This document shows positions 43,920 through 52,652 of a stretch of 64,000 nucleotides of DNA, one piece after another. Position 1 is the first letter of the stretch. Each line of letters begins with the position of its first letter. The translations under genes and the position numbers were made by a program. The stretch covers positions 1 through 64,000 of the forward strand of contig JAWKJM010000009.1 of the NCBI GenBank assembly GCA_041393775.1, read 5' to 3'. The notes beneath the pieces were generated by a model that saw only the letters and a list, made by a program, of their open reading frames with translations, was not told where the DNA came from and ran no database searches. Origin of the DNA: JADKAV01 sp041393775. Its GTDB lineage: Bacteria; Actinomycetota; Actinomycetes; S36-B12; UBA10799.

Positions 43920-45301
43920 GCGAGGTGGCCAAGTCGGTGGTGGTGATCGGGGGCGGACCCGGCGGCTATGAAGCTGCGCTGGTAGCGGCTCAGTTCGGTG
44001 CCCGCGTCACAGTCGTCGAATCCGGCGGCATCGGTGGCGCAGCGGTACTGACCGACTGCGTCCCGAGCAAGACGCTCATCGCCACGGCTGAGCGCGTTGG
44101 ACGTGCGAACGTGTCCGGGCAACTCGGTGTGCGGGTGGCAGGTGAAGTACCCGGCCCCGGCACCGTGAGCGTCGACTTCGGCCTGCTCAACCGGCGGGTG
44201 CTTGATCTGGCCAAGGCACAAAGCGACGACATCGCTCGTCGATTGCTCGATGCGGGAGTCAAGATCATCGAAGGACATGGCCGGTTGGCCGGTCCTGACA
44301 GCGTCGAGGTCGACGGGCAGTTGCTGGCCGCCGATGTGATCCTGCTGGCCACCGGCGCCCGCCCCCGCGAACTGCCCACCGCAGAACCCGACGGCGAACG
44401 CATCCTCACCTGGCAGCAGCTGTACGAGCTGACGGCGTTACCCGAGCGGCTGATCGTCGTGGGATCGGGTGTCACCGGCGCGGAGTTCGCAGGTGCCTAC
44501 ACCGGCCTGGGCAGCGAGGTCGTGCTGGTCTCGTCACGGGAACGCGTGCTCCCGACCCAGGACCACGACGCCGCCGAGGTGCTGGAAGTCGTCCTGCAAC
44601 ATCGGGGTATGGAACTGGCCCCGCAGACACGCGCGGTGGCTGTGGAGCGCGGTCCCGACGGCGTGATCGTCACACTGCAGGACGGCAGTCAACTGTTCGG
44701 GAGTCACTGCCTGATGGCGGTGGGGGCGGTGCCGAACACTGAGGACCTCGGGTGTGCTGATGGCGGGGTCGTGCTCGACGAAGGCGGCTACATCCAGGTG
44801 GACCGGGTGTCGCGCACCAATGTCAACGGCATCTACGCGGCGGGCGACTGCACCGGGGTGATGCCGCTGGCGAACGTGGCTGCGATGCAGGGCCGGATCG
44901 CGATGTGGCACGCACTCGGGGAAGCGGTGTCCCCGCTGAATCTGAAGGTTGTCAGCAGCAACGTGTTCACAGATCCGCAGATCGCCAGCGTCGGTGTCAC
45001 CCAGACCGATGTGGATTCTGGTGTGGCGCGTGCCCATGGCATCAAGTTGCCGTTGGCCACCAACGCGCGCGCGAAGATGCAAGGTCTGGAGGACGGTTTC
45101 GTCAAGATCTTCTGCCGCGTGTCCGGGACCGTGGTGGGCGCAGTAGTGGTGGCTCCGAGCGCCAGCGAACTCATCTACCCGTTGGCGTTGGCGGTGGAGC
45201 TGGGGCTGAACGTCGACGACCTGGCAACGACCTTCACTGTGTACCCGTCACTGAGTGGCTCGATCGCCGAAGCTGCCCGCCGTCTGCACCAGTCCGACTG
45301 A
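43916..45301 (+). CDS. lpdA: LpdA-like flavoprotein NAD(P)H:quinone reductase (disulfide-reductase fold without active disulfide)
   Basis: 461 residues. FAD site IGGGPGGYEAA (11-21), NAD(P) site VVGSGVTGAEFA, second FAD motif GIYAAGDCTG. The redox-active CxxxxC is broken: only Cys48 (LTDCVPSK) remains, Ala43 replacing the first Cys, and the C-terminal catalytic His is missing (VYPSLSGS). This matches mycobacterial LpdA (Rv3303c), which reduces quinones rather than lipoamide. GTG 43916 overlaps the ku stop, so it is co-translated with Ku, possibly supporting oxidative-damage tolerance. Confidence 0.88.
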   Translation: MSEVAKSVVVIGGGPGGYEAALVAAQFGARVTVVESGGIGGAAVLTDCVPSKTLIATAERVGRANVSGQLGVRVAGEVPGPGTVSVDFGLLNRRVLDLAKAQSDDIARRLLDAGVKIIEGHGRLAGPDSVEVDGQLLAADVILLATGARPRELPTAEPDGERILTWQQLYELTALPERLIVVGSGVTGAEFAGAYTGLGSEVVLVSSRERVLPTQDHDAAEVLEVVLQHRGMELAPQTRAVAVERGPDGVIVTLQDGSQLFGSHCLMAVGAVPNTEDLGCADGGVVLDEGGYIQVDRVSRTNVNGIYAAGDCTGVMPLANVAAMQGRIAMWHALGEAVSPLNLKVVSSNVFTDPQIASVGVTQTDVDSGVARAHGIKLPLATNARAKMQGLEDGFVKIFCRVSGTVVGAVVVAPSASELIYPLALAVELGLNVDDLATTFTVYPSLSGSIAEAARRLHQSD

Positions 45302-45337
45302 GCCCGCCGCCGGGGGCCCCGCTGGCCGGCACGCACG

Positions 45338-45454
45338 ATCGTGACGAAGTTGGTGCCCTTCCCCGCGTCGTGTTACGAAGGTGAGCGGTTCGCGCCGGCG
45401 TGACCGCGCACCTTCGTAACAATCCGGGTTCGGACCCCGCAACTTCGTAACAGA
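45338..45454. repeat. Family A four-armed intergenic repeat, copy 2
   Basis: Arms at 45338-45358 (TCGTGACGAAGTTG), 45368-45388 (TGTTACGAAGGTG), 45402-45422 (GCGCACCTTCGTAACAA) and 45434-45454 (CCCGCAACTTCGTAACA), order F-F-R-R, between the convergent lpdA and TPM-like genes. A central GGTTCGCGCCGGCGTGACC loop replaces the hairpin of copy 1. Confidence 0.85.
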
Positions 45455-45479
45455 AGGGGGAGTAGTCACAGACGCTCGA

Positions 45480-46868
45480 CTACCAGCCGCCGAAGTCGCC
45501 CCCGCCGAAGTCGCCCCCGCCGAAGTCGCCCCCGCCGAAGTCGCCGCCGCCGAAGTCGCCGCCGCCGAAGTCGCCGCCGCCGAAGTCGCCGCCGCCGAAG
45601 TCGCCGCCGCCGAAGCCGCCGCCGCCGAAGTCGCCGCCGCCGAAGTCGCCGCCGCCGAAGCCGCCGCCGCCGAAGCCAGCTCCGCCGTCCGCCGCATGCC
45701 AGCCGCTCCCGTACATGCCGCCGGACATCATGTTGCCGAGCATGGTTCCCACGAGGATGGTCGAGAACAGGTCCATGCCGCTGCCTTGGTAGTACCCGCT
45801 GGCGTATCCGCCGTATTCCGGACCGGCTTGCCAATACGGCTGCCGGACTCCCGAACTCGCCGCGACCAACCGCACCTCGGGGTCGAGGCCATCGTCGATC
45901 AGGGCCGAGCACGCGGCACAGGCGGGAACTTCACGGGACTGGGTCGTGCCGACAGGAGTGTACTGAACATCCTTGACGCTCAAACCGTGGCGGGCATCGA
46001 AGAAGCATGGTGGCCGGCGCTCCGGGACGGGCTCGCCGACCAGCCGGGCCTGCACGCAGGCGACCCGGAACCGGCCCTCATCGAGCGCTTCGGTCACCAA
46101 TGCGGCATCAGCGGGTGTGCGCATCGCATCAGAGGCCTTCTTCGCCTTGTCGTACTGATCGAGTGCGGCAAGCCAGTCGGTGCTGTCCTGCTCGCTGCTG
46201 ATGGCCTGTGAGTCCACGGAATCCAGCGACTCGCCGAAGGCGGTTATGTCCTCGTCGATGGTGGTCTTGACGGCGGCCACTGATGCGGCATTGGCCTTCC
46301 TACGACGGTTTCTGCCGATGAAGAAGATGGCCCCTGCTCCGGCGGCCAACGTGCCGAGTACCAGGAGCGGCACCAGACTGCTTCCGGAGTCCGTGGATCG
46401 GGACGAGTCGTCGGTGACGGTACCGCCGGAGTCGATCGTCTCGACGTTCGTGACGAACTGGCTCAAGACCGCATAGACGCCGTTGTCCCGCTGCGACTGG
46501 AAGGCGTTGTTCGCCGCCGCCCGGGAGGTGGCTCGGAGCTCGTTGCCCACGACGGCGGCGTAGGTCCCCGGCTCGCCGACGTTCTGCTGCAGGTACCGAA
46601 CGACGTCCTCGGTCGTCCGGCTGCCGCGTGCTGCCGCGGGCAGGATCGCGATGTAGACCGATGAGCCGCTGGCGGCGATCTGGCTGCGCAGGTCATCGGC
46701 CTGGGACGCGGTCAGGTCGTTCTCCGCCTTGGGGTCGTTGTACACCGGGTCCGATTGCAGCGACGAGACCACGTCGTCGACGGTGGTAGCCGGGAGGATT
46801 GCGTTGGCGGGTCCGGCCAGCAGGCCGACAAGCGCGGCCACAATCGCTGTCACGAATGCGCGTCGCAT
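45480..46868 (-). CDS. TPM-like membrane protein with C-terminal GGGDF repeats
   Basis: 462 residues. Signal peptide ~1-23; extracytoplasmic domain ~25-140 resembling the TPM fold (SSVYIAILPAAARG, DVVRYLQQNVGEPGTYAAVVG); one membrane helix (LVPLLVLGTLAAGAGAIFFIG) at ~167-187; cytoplasmic helical region with PPCFFDARHGLSVKD and CAACS; then ~65 C-terminal residues made of twelve GGG(D/G)F pentapeptides and a final GGW. Function unknown; phase-like length variation of the repeat is possible. ATG 46868 has GGAGG upstream. Confidence 0.83.
   Translation of the reverse strand: MRRAFVTAIVAALVGLLAGPANAILPATTVDDVVSSLQSDPVYNDPKAENDLTASQADDLRSQIAASGSSVYIAILPAAARGSRTTEDVVRYLQQNVGEPGTYAAVVGNELRATSRAAANNAFQSQRDNGVYAVLSQFVTNVETIDSGGTVTDDSSRSTDSGSSLVPLLVLGTLAAGAGAIFFIGRNRRRKANAASVAAVKTTIDEDITAFGESLDSVDSQAISSEQDSTDWLAALDQYDKAKKASDAMRTPADAALVTEALDEGRFRVACVQARLVGEPVPERRPPCFFDARHGLSVKDVQYTPVGTTQSREVPACAACSALIDDGLDPEVRLVAASSGVRQPYWQAGPEYGGYASGYYQGSGMDLFSTILVGTMLGNMMSGGMYGSGWHAADGGAGFGGGGFGGGDFGGGDFGGGGFGGGDFGGGDFGGGDFGGGDFGGGDFGGGDFGGGDFGGGDFGGW
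45489..45668. repeat. 15-bp tandem repeat, 12 units, inside the TPM-like gene
   Basis: Twelve copies of GAAGTCGCCGCCGCC (plus-strand reading) encode GGGDF; three units use CCCCCGCC and two carry GAAGCC (Asp to Gly). All units are 15 bp, so copy-number change keeps the frame. Confidence 0.95.
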
Positions 46869-46886
46869 GCCCCTGCCTCCAGATGC

Positions 46887-48647
46887 CTAGTCCTTGATCT
46901 CGCAGAGAGCCGTTCCTGTGGATACGGTAGCCCCGATTTCGGCATTCAGCCCGGTCACCGTGCCCGCCTTGTGAGCGTTCAGGGGCTGTTCCATCTTCAT
47001 GGCTTCCAGCACGACGATCAATTCGCCTGCCTCGACGCTCTGGCCCTCCTTAGCAGCGACCTTGACGATGGTGCCCTGCATCGGAGCGGCCAGGGTGTCC
47101 CCGGAGGCTCCGCCGCTGGAACTCTTCTTAGCGCGCTTGGTCGGCCGTTTCCCGCCGGCGGCCGAGGCCGTCGCACCGACCGACAATGCTGCCGGAAGAG
47201 TCACCTCGATCCGCTTTCCGCCAACCTCGACAGTGACCGCTTGCCGCTCGGCGTCCTCGGCCTCGGCCTCCACGCTGGCGTCGTACGGGGGGATCGTGTT
47301 CTCGAAACTGGTCTCGATCCAGCGGGTGTGGACTTTGAACGGCTCCTTCGGGTCCAGCGGCGCGAATGCCGGGTCCTCGACCACCACCCGGTGGAACGTG
47401 ATGGCGGTGGCGATGCCCTCCACCTCAAAGTCGGCCAGTGCCCGCCGGGAGCGCTCGAGTGCCTCCTGGCGGGTGGCACCGGTGATGATGAGTTTGGCCA
47501 GCAGCGAGTCGAAGTTGCCGCCGATCACATCCCCGGTGGTGAAGCCGCCGTCCAGGCGGACGCCGGGCCCGGCGGGCGGCTTCCACACCGAAAGCACACC
47601 GGGGGCGGGCAGGAAGTTGCGACCGGGGTCCTCGCCGTTGATCCGGAACTCGATGGAGTGCCCGCGCAGTTCGGGGTCGTCGAAGCCGAGTTCCTCGCCG
47701 TCGGCGATCCGGAACTGCTCACGCACGAGGTCGATGCCGGAAACCTCCTCGGTGACGGGGTGTTCGACCTGCAGCCTGGTGTTGACCTCCAGGAAGGAGA
47801 TGGTCCCGTCCTCGCCCACCAGGAACTCGCAGGTCCCGGCGCCCACGTAGCCCGCCTCCTTCACGATGGCTTTGCTGGACGCGTACAACTGGTCGATCTG
47901 GGCCGGGCTCAGGAACGGTGCCGGTGCCTCTTCGACCAGTTTTTGGTGGCGCCGCTGCAACGAGCAATCCCGCGTCGAGACGACGACCGCGTTGCCGTGC
48001 ATGTCCGCGAGAACCTGGGTCTCCACGTGTCGTGGATTGTCCAGGTACCGCTCGACGAAACACTCCCCGCGGCCGAAGGCCGCGACCGCTTCCCGGACCG
48101 CGGAGTCGTACAACTCGGCGACTTCGTCGAGGTTGCGCGCAACCTTCAGACCGCGGCCACCGCCGCCGAAGGCGGCCTTGATCGCGATCGGCAGGCCGTG
48201 CTCCTTGGCGAACTCGACGACCTCGTCGGCGCCGGAGACGGGATCCGGCGTGCCCGCCACCAATGGGGCGCCGGCGCGCTGGGCGATGTGCCGGGCGGAG
48301 ACCTTGTCCCCCAGTGACCGGATCGCCGAGGGCGGCGGGCCGATCCAGATGAGACCGGCGTCGATGACCGCTTGCGCGAAGTCGGCGTTCTCGGAGAGGA
48401 AGCCGTAACCGGGGTGCACCGCGTCGGCGCCGCTGCGCGCCGCCACGTCGAGCAGCTTCTCGATCACCAGGTAGGTCTCTGCGGCGGTCTCACCGTCCAG
48501 GGAATACGCCTCGTCGGCGGCCTTCACGTGCTGGGCGTCACGGTCGGAGTTGGCGTAGACGGCCACACTGGCCAGTCCTGCATCCCGACACGCCCGGGCT
48601 ACTCGAATGGCGATTTCTCCACGGTTTGCAATCAGCACTTTGCGCAC
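46887..48647 (-). CDS. accA3: Acyl-CoA carboxylase alpha subunit (biotin carboxylase + biotin carrier)
   Basis: 586 residues. Biotin carboxylase ~1-450 (VLIANRGEIAIRVARACRDAG, ATP-grasp loop GGGGRGLKVARN, EMKVEHPVTE equivalent LQVEHPVTEEVSGIDLV), linker, and biotinyl domain ~515-586 with Lys551 in EAMKM. It carboxylates biotin for the AccD beta subunits encoded at 51.0 and 55.1 kb; biotinylated by BirA at 52.7 kb. GTG 48647 has TAGACT exactly 6 nt upstream, indicating a leaderless mRNA. Confidence 0.93.
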   Translation of the reverse strand: MRKVLIANRGEIAIRVARACRDAGLASVAVYANSDRDAQHVKAADEAYSLDGETAAETYLVIEKLLDVAARSGADAVHPGYGFLSENADFAQAVIDAGLIWIGPPPSAIRSLGDKVSARHIAQRAGAPLVAGTPDPVSGADEVVEFAKEHGLPIAIKAAFGGGGRGLKVARNLDEVAELYDSAVREAVAAFGRGECFVERYLDNPRHVETQVLADMHGNAVVVSTRDCSLQRRHQKLVEEAPAPFLSPAQIDQLYASSKAIVKEAGYVGAGTCEFLVGEDGTISFLEVNTRLQVEHPVTEEVSGIDLVREQFRIADGEELGFDDPELRGHSIEFRINGEDPGRNFLPAPGVLSVWKPPAGPGVRLDGGFTTGDVIGGNFDSLLAKLIITGATRQEALERSRRALADFEVEGIATAITFHRVVVEDPAFAPLDPKEPFKVHTRWIETSFENTIPPYDASVEAEAEDAERQAVTVEVGGKRIEVTLPAALSVGATASAAGGKRPTKRAKKSSSGGASGDTLAAPMQGTIVKVAAKEGQSVEAGELIVVLEAMKMEQPLNAHKAGTVTGLNAEIGATVSTGTALCEIKD

Positions 48648-48653
48648 ACCCCG

Positions 48654-48659
48654 AGTCTA
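48654..48659 (-). promoter_or_regulatory. -10 box of leaderless accA3 transcript
   Basis: TAGACT on the minus strand, 6 nt before GTG 48647. Confidence 0.5.
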
Positions 48660-48959
48660 GGAGGCGGGGCCGGCATACGGGGGGTGGGGCCGAATTGCCG
48701 GTCGCCGGGGGGTTATCCGGTGCAGGCCATGCCACCGACCATCCCTCCATCTGGTGGCCGTGACACGCTGACGCGGCCACCAGATGGAGGGATGAATCAC
48801 CCCAAGCAGCACAAAAGGGACGAGCATCCCACCATCTCGTGGCCGCGGCTTGCCTTTCCGGCCCGATCCGGCCACCAGATGGAGGCCCGGCCCCGCGAAA
48901 CGGGACCATGTGCCGGCGTGCGGACCAGTTGCCGGCAGCCCAGTGCGAAGATGCCAGGC
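48660..48959. other. Divergent gap carrying family C repeat
   Basis: 300 bp between accA3 and maf. Apart from the -10 of accA3 and the family C arms nothing is seen; no clear promoter for maf was found. Confidence 0.5.
48740..48885. repeat. Family C four-armed intergenic repeat
   Basis: Arms F-R-F-R: 48740-48760 (CATCCCTCCATCTGGTGGCC core) and 48774-48794 are perfect 21-bp complements with a 13-nt spacer; 48825-48845 (three changes from arm 1) and 48869-48885 form a second pair. The sequence is unrelated to families A and B. Confidence 0.85.
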
Positions 48960-49571
48960 ATGCGTCTGATCCTGGCCTCCGCCTCACCATCGCGCCTGCG
49001 ACTGCTGCGAGCTGCCGGCATCGACCCGGAGGTCGTCGTGAGCGGTGTCGACGAGGACGAAATGGCGGCGCAGATGCCGCAGGCGAGCCCGGAAGAGGTG
49101 GCAGTGTCCCTGGCGCGGGCCAAAGCGCAGTGGGTCGCCGACCGGAACCCCGACCGTCTCGTACTCGGGGCGGATTCGGTGCTCGACGTCGACGGCCGAA
49201 GTCTAGGCAAGCCCTTACGCGCCGATACCGCGGTGCGACGCTGGCACGAGATCCGGGGCCGGTCCGCCGACCTGATCACCGGCCAGTGCCTGATCCATCC
49301 GAACGGGGTGGAGACCGCTGCCGCCCGCACCACGGTCCACTTCGCGACCCCCGACGACGCCGAGATTGAGGCGTATGTGGCCACCGGGGAGCCGCTGCAC
49401 GTCGCCGGTGGGTTCACCCTGGACGGCTACGGGTCCGCGTTCGTCGAATCAGTCGAGGGGGACCCGGCCAACGTCATCGGGTTGGGGATTCCGCTGCTTC
49501 GCACCATGGTGCGAGATGCGGGGCTGCGCTGGACCGACCTGTGGAATCACACCCCGGAGACGATCAACTGA
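48960..49571 (+). CDS. maf: Maf/YhdE nucleotide pyrophosphatase
   Basis: 203 residues. LILASASPSRLRLLRAAGI (the SxSPxR phosphate loop), VLGADSVLDVDGRSLGKP, and the catalytic acidic EAYVATGEPLHVAGGFTLDGYGSAFVESVEGDPANVIGLGIPL. Maf proteins hydrolyse non-canonical or canonical NTPs to NMPs and affect septation in some bacteria. ATG 48960 is the family start; ATG 48951 is also in frame. The 3' end overlaps the convergent GT2 gene by 25 bp. Confidence 0.94.
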   Translation: MRLILASASPSRLRLLRAAGIDPEVVVSGVDEDEMAAQMPQASPEEVAVSLARAKAQWVADRNPDRLVLGADSVLDVDGRSLGKPLRADTAVRRWHEIRGRSADLITGQCLIHPNGVETAAARTTVHFATPDDAEIEAYVATGEPLHVAGGFTLDGYGSAFVESVEGDPANVIGLGIPLLRTMVRDAGLRWTDLWNHTPETIN

Positions 49572-50851
49572 CCCTGGGAGTCGGCACTGTAGCGCAGGCG
49601 GTTGATCACAACGGGTTCGCCGTCGAAGCCGATTGGCACTTCCAGATCGTCCCAGCACGCGACCGCGGTGGCGTGGTCGCCCAGCCGTCCCTGTGGGCGC
49701 AGGCTGTCATCGGCTGCGACCACCCGATCGGCGGTGCGGAACTCCAGCCGGGGGGTGGTGACCCGCACCCATTCGGGCCGGCTGACCACCCGGACGCCCT
49801 TCGCGGGATCTTTGCGCGCTCTGGGCCGCACGACCACGATGTCGTCGGCCGGCACCGGGCCGATGAACCAGTGCCCGTTCGCGCGTTCGGCAGGGATCGA
49901 CCCTTCAGCGCGTGCAACGGCCAGAGCCACGCTGACCTCCGGCTCGCGCAGCCGCGCCGTGCGTGACGACAGCCGCGGCCAGGCTGTGAGCGTGCTCTCG
50001 AGGTCGACCGGGATGAACTGTTCAGCGATGTCGGCCGTGGCCTGCACGTACGCGGCCTGCCGCTCGGCGGGCATGTCGGGAAGATAGCGGGGCCCCAGGT
50101 ACCGGAGCAGCTTCCGGCGGTACATGTCGACGATGATTTCGTCGGAATGCTCAGCGACCTTCCGCGCCGAAATCATGATGTTGGCGATGCTGCGGCCATG
50201 GGCCATGGGGTCGCGTGGGGCGTAGGAGATGTTGGTGCCCTCCCGGCCCATGTAGTGGTAACCCAGGCGCTGTCCGAATCGGCTGATCCTGCCGCCACCG
50301 GTGTACGCCCGCGCGACCAGCTGACCGTCTTCGAGCGGGACCCGTTCCTCGGTGAAGCGCAGCCCGAGACCCTCGAAATACGACCGCCGGAACAACTTGT
50401 GCGGCGTCAGACTCAGGAACGCCTCCCGCGGATCCAGTTCGACGGCGTCCTCCAGGACCGGCTCACGAGTGGTGTAGGAGTGGCCCTCGGCACTGACCGC
50501 AGGGAGCACGACGTCGCTGGCATGCTCGTCGGCGAAATGCACCAGGTCTGCCAGCAATGTGGGTTCACACCAGTCGTCAGCGTCGGCGAAGAACAGGTAA
50601 CGCCCGGTGCTGGCATCGATCCCCGCGTTGCGGGGGCGTCCGGGCCACCCGGAATTGGTCTGGTGGATGACGCGGAACCGCGGATCCGCAGCCGCCGCCT
50701 CGTCGCACAACCGCTGGGAACCGTCGGTGGATCCGTCGTCTATGAGCCACACCTCGAAGGAGTCGGACGTCTGTGCACGCAGGGAGTCGATCAACTCGGG
50801 CAGGTACGGGCCCTTGTTGTAGACCGGCACGACGACGCTGACGTCGATCAC
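49547..50851 (-). CDS. Family 2 glycosyltransferase
   Basis: 434 residues. GT-A fold ~1-230: VSVVVPVYNKGPYLPELIDSL, LIDDGSTDGS, NSGWPGRPRNAGID, and the metal-binding FADADDW (DxD-like). The C-terminal ~200 residues are beta-rich, poorly conserved. It probably transfers sugar to a wall polymer or glycolipid. GTG 50851 is chosen because it overlaps the accE stop by 4 bp and begins IDVSVVVPVYN; ATG 50878 would give a 31-bp overlap. It is the last gene of the birA-divergent accD5-accE-GT2 run. Confidence 0.87.
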   Translation of the reverse strand: MIDVSVVVPVYNKGPYLPELIDSLRAQTSDSFEVWLIDDGSTDGSQRLCDEAAAADPRFRVIHQTNSGWPGRPRNAGIDASTGRYLFFADADDWCEPTLLADLVHFADEHASDVVLPAVSAEGHSYTTREPVLEDAVELDPREAFLSLTPHKLFRRSYFEGLGLRFTEERVPLEDGQLVARAYTGGGRISRFGQRLGYHYMGREGTNISYAPRDPMAHGRSIANIMISARKVAEHSDEIIVDMYRRKLLRYLGPRYLPDMPAERQAAYVQATADIAEQFIPVDLESTLTAWPRLSSRTARLREPEVSVALAVARAEGSIPAERANGHWFIGPVPADDIVVVRPRARKDPAKGVRVVSRPEWVRVTTPRLEFRTADRVVAADDSLRPQGRLGDHATAVACWDDLEVPIGFDGEPVVINRLRYSADSQGQLIVSGV

Positions 50852-51048
50852 GGCCGGGGCAATCCCGTTCGCCACCATGCACCCGGGCCGGCCGGGAAGG
50901 TGACGCGCATCTGTGTACTGCCCCAGTTCGACGGCTGGGTCGGGGGTTGTGCCACGGGTGCGCTCGCCGCGGCGGCGAGCAGGGACACCACGACGGCGAG
51001 TTCCTCATCGCTGGGATCGCCGTTAACGACTTCGAAGCGCCCGTTCAC
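50848..51048 (-). CDS. accE: Acyl-CoA carboxylase epsilon subunit-like protein
   Basis: 66 residues: VVNGDPSDEELAVVVSLLAA near the N-terminus and SNWG...PGAWWRTGLPRP at the end, the pattern of the small actinobacterial AccE epsilon subunit that stabilises the alpha-beta complex. The ATG overlaps the accD5 stop by 4 bp, the expected accD5-accE arrangement. The protein is short and low in sequence signal, so the assignment leans on position. Confidence 0.8.
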   Translation of the reverse strand: MNGRFEVVNGDPSDEELAVVVSLLAAAASAPVAQPPTQPSNWGSTQMRVTFPAGPGAWWRTGLPRP

Positions 51049-52634
51049 AGCGGGATGTTCCCGTGCTTCTTGGGTGGGAGCATCTCGCGCTTGTTGCGCA
51101 GCGCCCGCAGCGCCTGCACGATCTGGCCGCGTGTCTCATGCGGCATGATCACCCGGTCCACGTAGCCGCGGTCCGCGGCCAGGTACGGGTTGGCCAACGT
51201 GTTGTCGTAGTCCTCGATCAGCCGGGCCCGCTCCGCCTGCGGATCCTTGGCCGCCGCGACTTCCTTGCGGTACAGGATGTTGACGGCGCCCTGTGCGCCC
51301 ATGACGGCGATCTGGCCGGTCGGCCACGACAACTCGATGTCCGCGCCGAGGTGCTTGGAGCCCATGACGACGTAGGCACCGCCGTACGCCTTGCGGGTGA
51401 TGATCGTGATCTTGGGAACCGTTGCCTCGCCATAGGCGTAGATCAGTTTCGCCCCGCGCCGGATGATGCCGTTCCACTCCTGATCGGTGCCAGGCAGGAA
51501 CCCGGGGACGTCGACGAATGTGATCACCGGGACGTTGAACGCATCGCACGTGCGTACGAACCGGGAGGCCTTCTCACTGGCATCGATGTCGAGTGTGCCC
51601 GCGAACTGCATCGGCTGGTTGGCCACCACTCCCACCGAACGGCCCTCCACCCTGCCGAAGCCGATGATCATGTTCGGCGCCCACAGCGGCTGCACCTCGA
51701 GGAACTCCTCGTCGTCGAGGACGTGCTCGATCACCGTGTGCATGTCGTAGGGCTGGTTGGGGGAGTCCGGGATGATCGTGTCGAGGGCGCGGTCCCCGTC
51801 GGAGACGGACAGGTCCGCCGGGCTGTCGTAGACCGGTGCCGGGTCCATGTTGTTGCTCGGCAGGTAGCTCAGCAGGTTCTTGACGATCTCCAAGGCGTCC
51901 TGTTCATCGGTGCCCATCATGTGGGCGACGCCGGACTTGCTGTTGTGAGTGCGCGCGCCGCCGAGTTCCTCGAACTCCACATCCTCGCCGGTGACGGTCT
52001 TGATGACGTCGGGTCCGGTGATGAACATGTGCGAGGTCTTGTCCACCATCACGGTGAAGTCCGTGATCGCCGGTGAGTAGACCGCACCACCTGCGCACGG
52101 ACCCATGATCAGCGAGATCTGCGGGATCACCCCGGATGCGTGCACGTTGCGCTGGAAGATCTCGCCGTACAGCCCGAGCGAGACGACTCCCTCCTGGATG
52201 CGTGCACCGCCCGAGTCGTTGATGCCGATGACCGGCACACCGGTGTTCATGGCCATGTCCATGACCTTGACGATCTTCTCGCCGAAGACCTCGCCGAGGC
52301 TGCCGCCGAACACGGTGAAGTCTTGCGCGAACACACACACCGGCCGGCCGTCGATCGTGCCGTAGCCGGTGACCACGCCGTCGCCGTACGGTCGCGTCTT
52401 CTCCAGGCCGAAGTTGTTCGAGCGGTGTCGCGCCAGTTCGTCGAGTTCGACGAAGGACCCCTCGTCCAGCAGCCACTCGATGCGCTCCCGTGCGGTGAGC
52501 TTGCCCTTGGCGTGCTGCTTGTCGATACCCCGCTGACCACCGGCCGTCGCGGCGACTGCGCGCCGATCAACGAGATCGGCCAGCTTGCCGGCGGTGGTGG
52601 TCAGATCAGGAGTTGGTTCTGGCGCGGCGCTCAT
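51045..52634 (-). CDS. accD5: Acyl-CoA (propionyl-CoA) carboxylase beta subunit
   Basis: 529 residues, crotonase-fold carboxyltransferase. N-terminal ACP-side KGKLTARERIEWLLDEGSFVE; oxyanion loops GGSLGEVFGEKIVK and NDSGGARIQEG; PCAGGAVYSPAITDF; the C-terminal RGAKLIYAYGEATVPKITIITRKAYGGAYVVMGSK. Closest in pattern to AccD5/PccB, which makes methylmalonyl-CoA with AccA3 and AccE. ATG 52634 with TACCGT 7 nt upstream, in a divergent promoter overlapping that of birA. Confidence 0.92.
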   Translation of the reverse strand: MSAAPEPTPDLTTTAGKLADLVDRRAVAATAGGQRGIDKQHAKGKLTARERIEWLLDEGSFVELDELARHRSNNFGLEKTRPYGDGVVTGYGTIDGRPVCVFAQDFTVFGGSLGEVFGEKIVKVMDMAMNTGVPVIGINDSGGARIQEGVVSLGLYGEIFQRNVHASGVIPQISLIMGPCAGGAVYSPAITDFTVMVDKTSHMFITGPDVIKTVTGEDVEFEELGGARTHNSKSGVAHMMGTDEQDALEIVKNLLSYLPSNNMDPAPVYDSPADLSVSDGDRALDTIIPDSPNQPYDMHTVIEHVLDDEEFLEVQPLWAPNMIIGFGRVEGRSVGVVANQPMQFAGTLDIDASEKASRFVRTCDAFNVPVITFVDVPGFLPGTDQEWNGIIRRGAKLIYAYGEATVPKITIITRKAYGGAYVVMGSKHLGADIELSWPTGQIAVMGAQGAVNILYRKEVAAAKDPQAERARLIEDYDNTLANPYLAADRGYVDRVIMPHETRGQIVQALRALRNKREMLPPKKHGNIPL

Positions 52635-52640
52635 GATTTG

Positions 52641-52647
52641 TACGGTA
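52641..52647. promoter_or_regulatory. Overlapping divergent -10 boxes of birA and accD5
   Basis: TACGGT (52641-52646, plus) is 6 nt before birA GTG 52653; TACCGT (52647-52642, minus) is 7 nt before accD5 ATG 52634. The two boxes overlap in five bases, so both promoters cannot be occupied at once. Confidence 0.6.
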
Positions 52648-52652
52648 GCAAC

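Noticed and set aside
45248..45697. 149-residue Ala/Ser/Thr-rich minus-strand frame beside the Gly-rich repeat
   Set aside because: It is the alternative reading of the 15-bp tandem repeat of the TPM-like gene; repeats leave all frames open.
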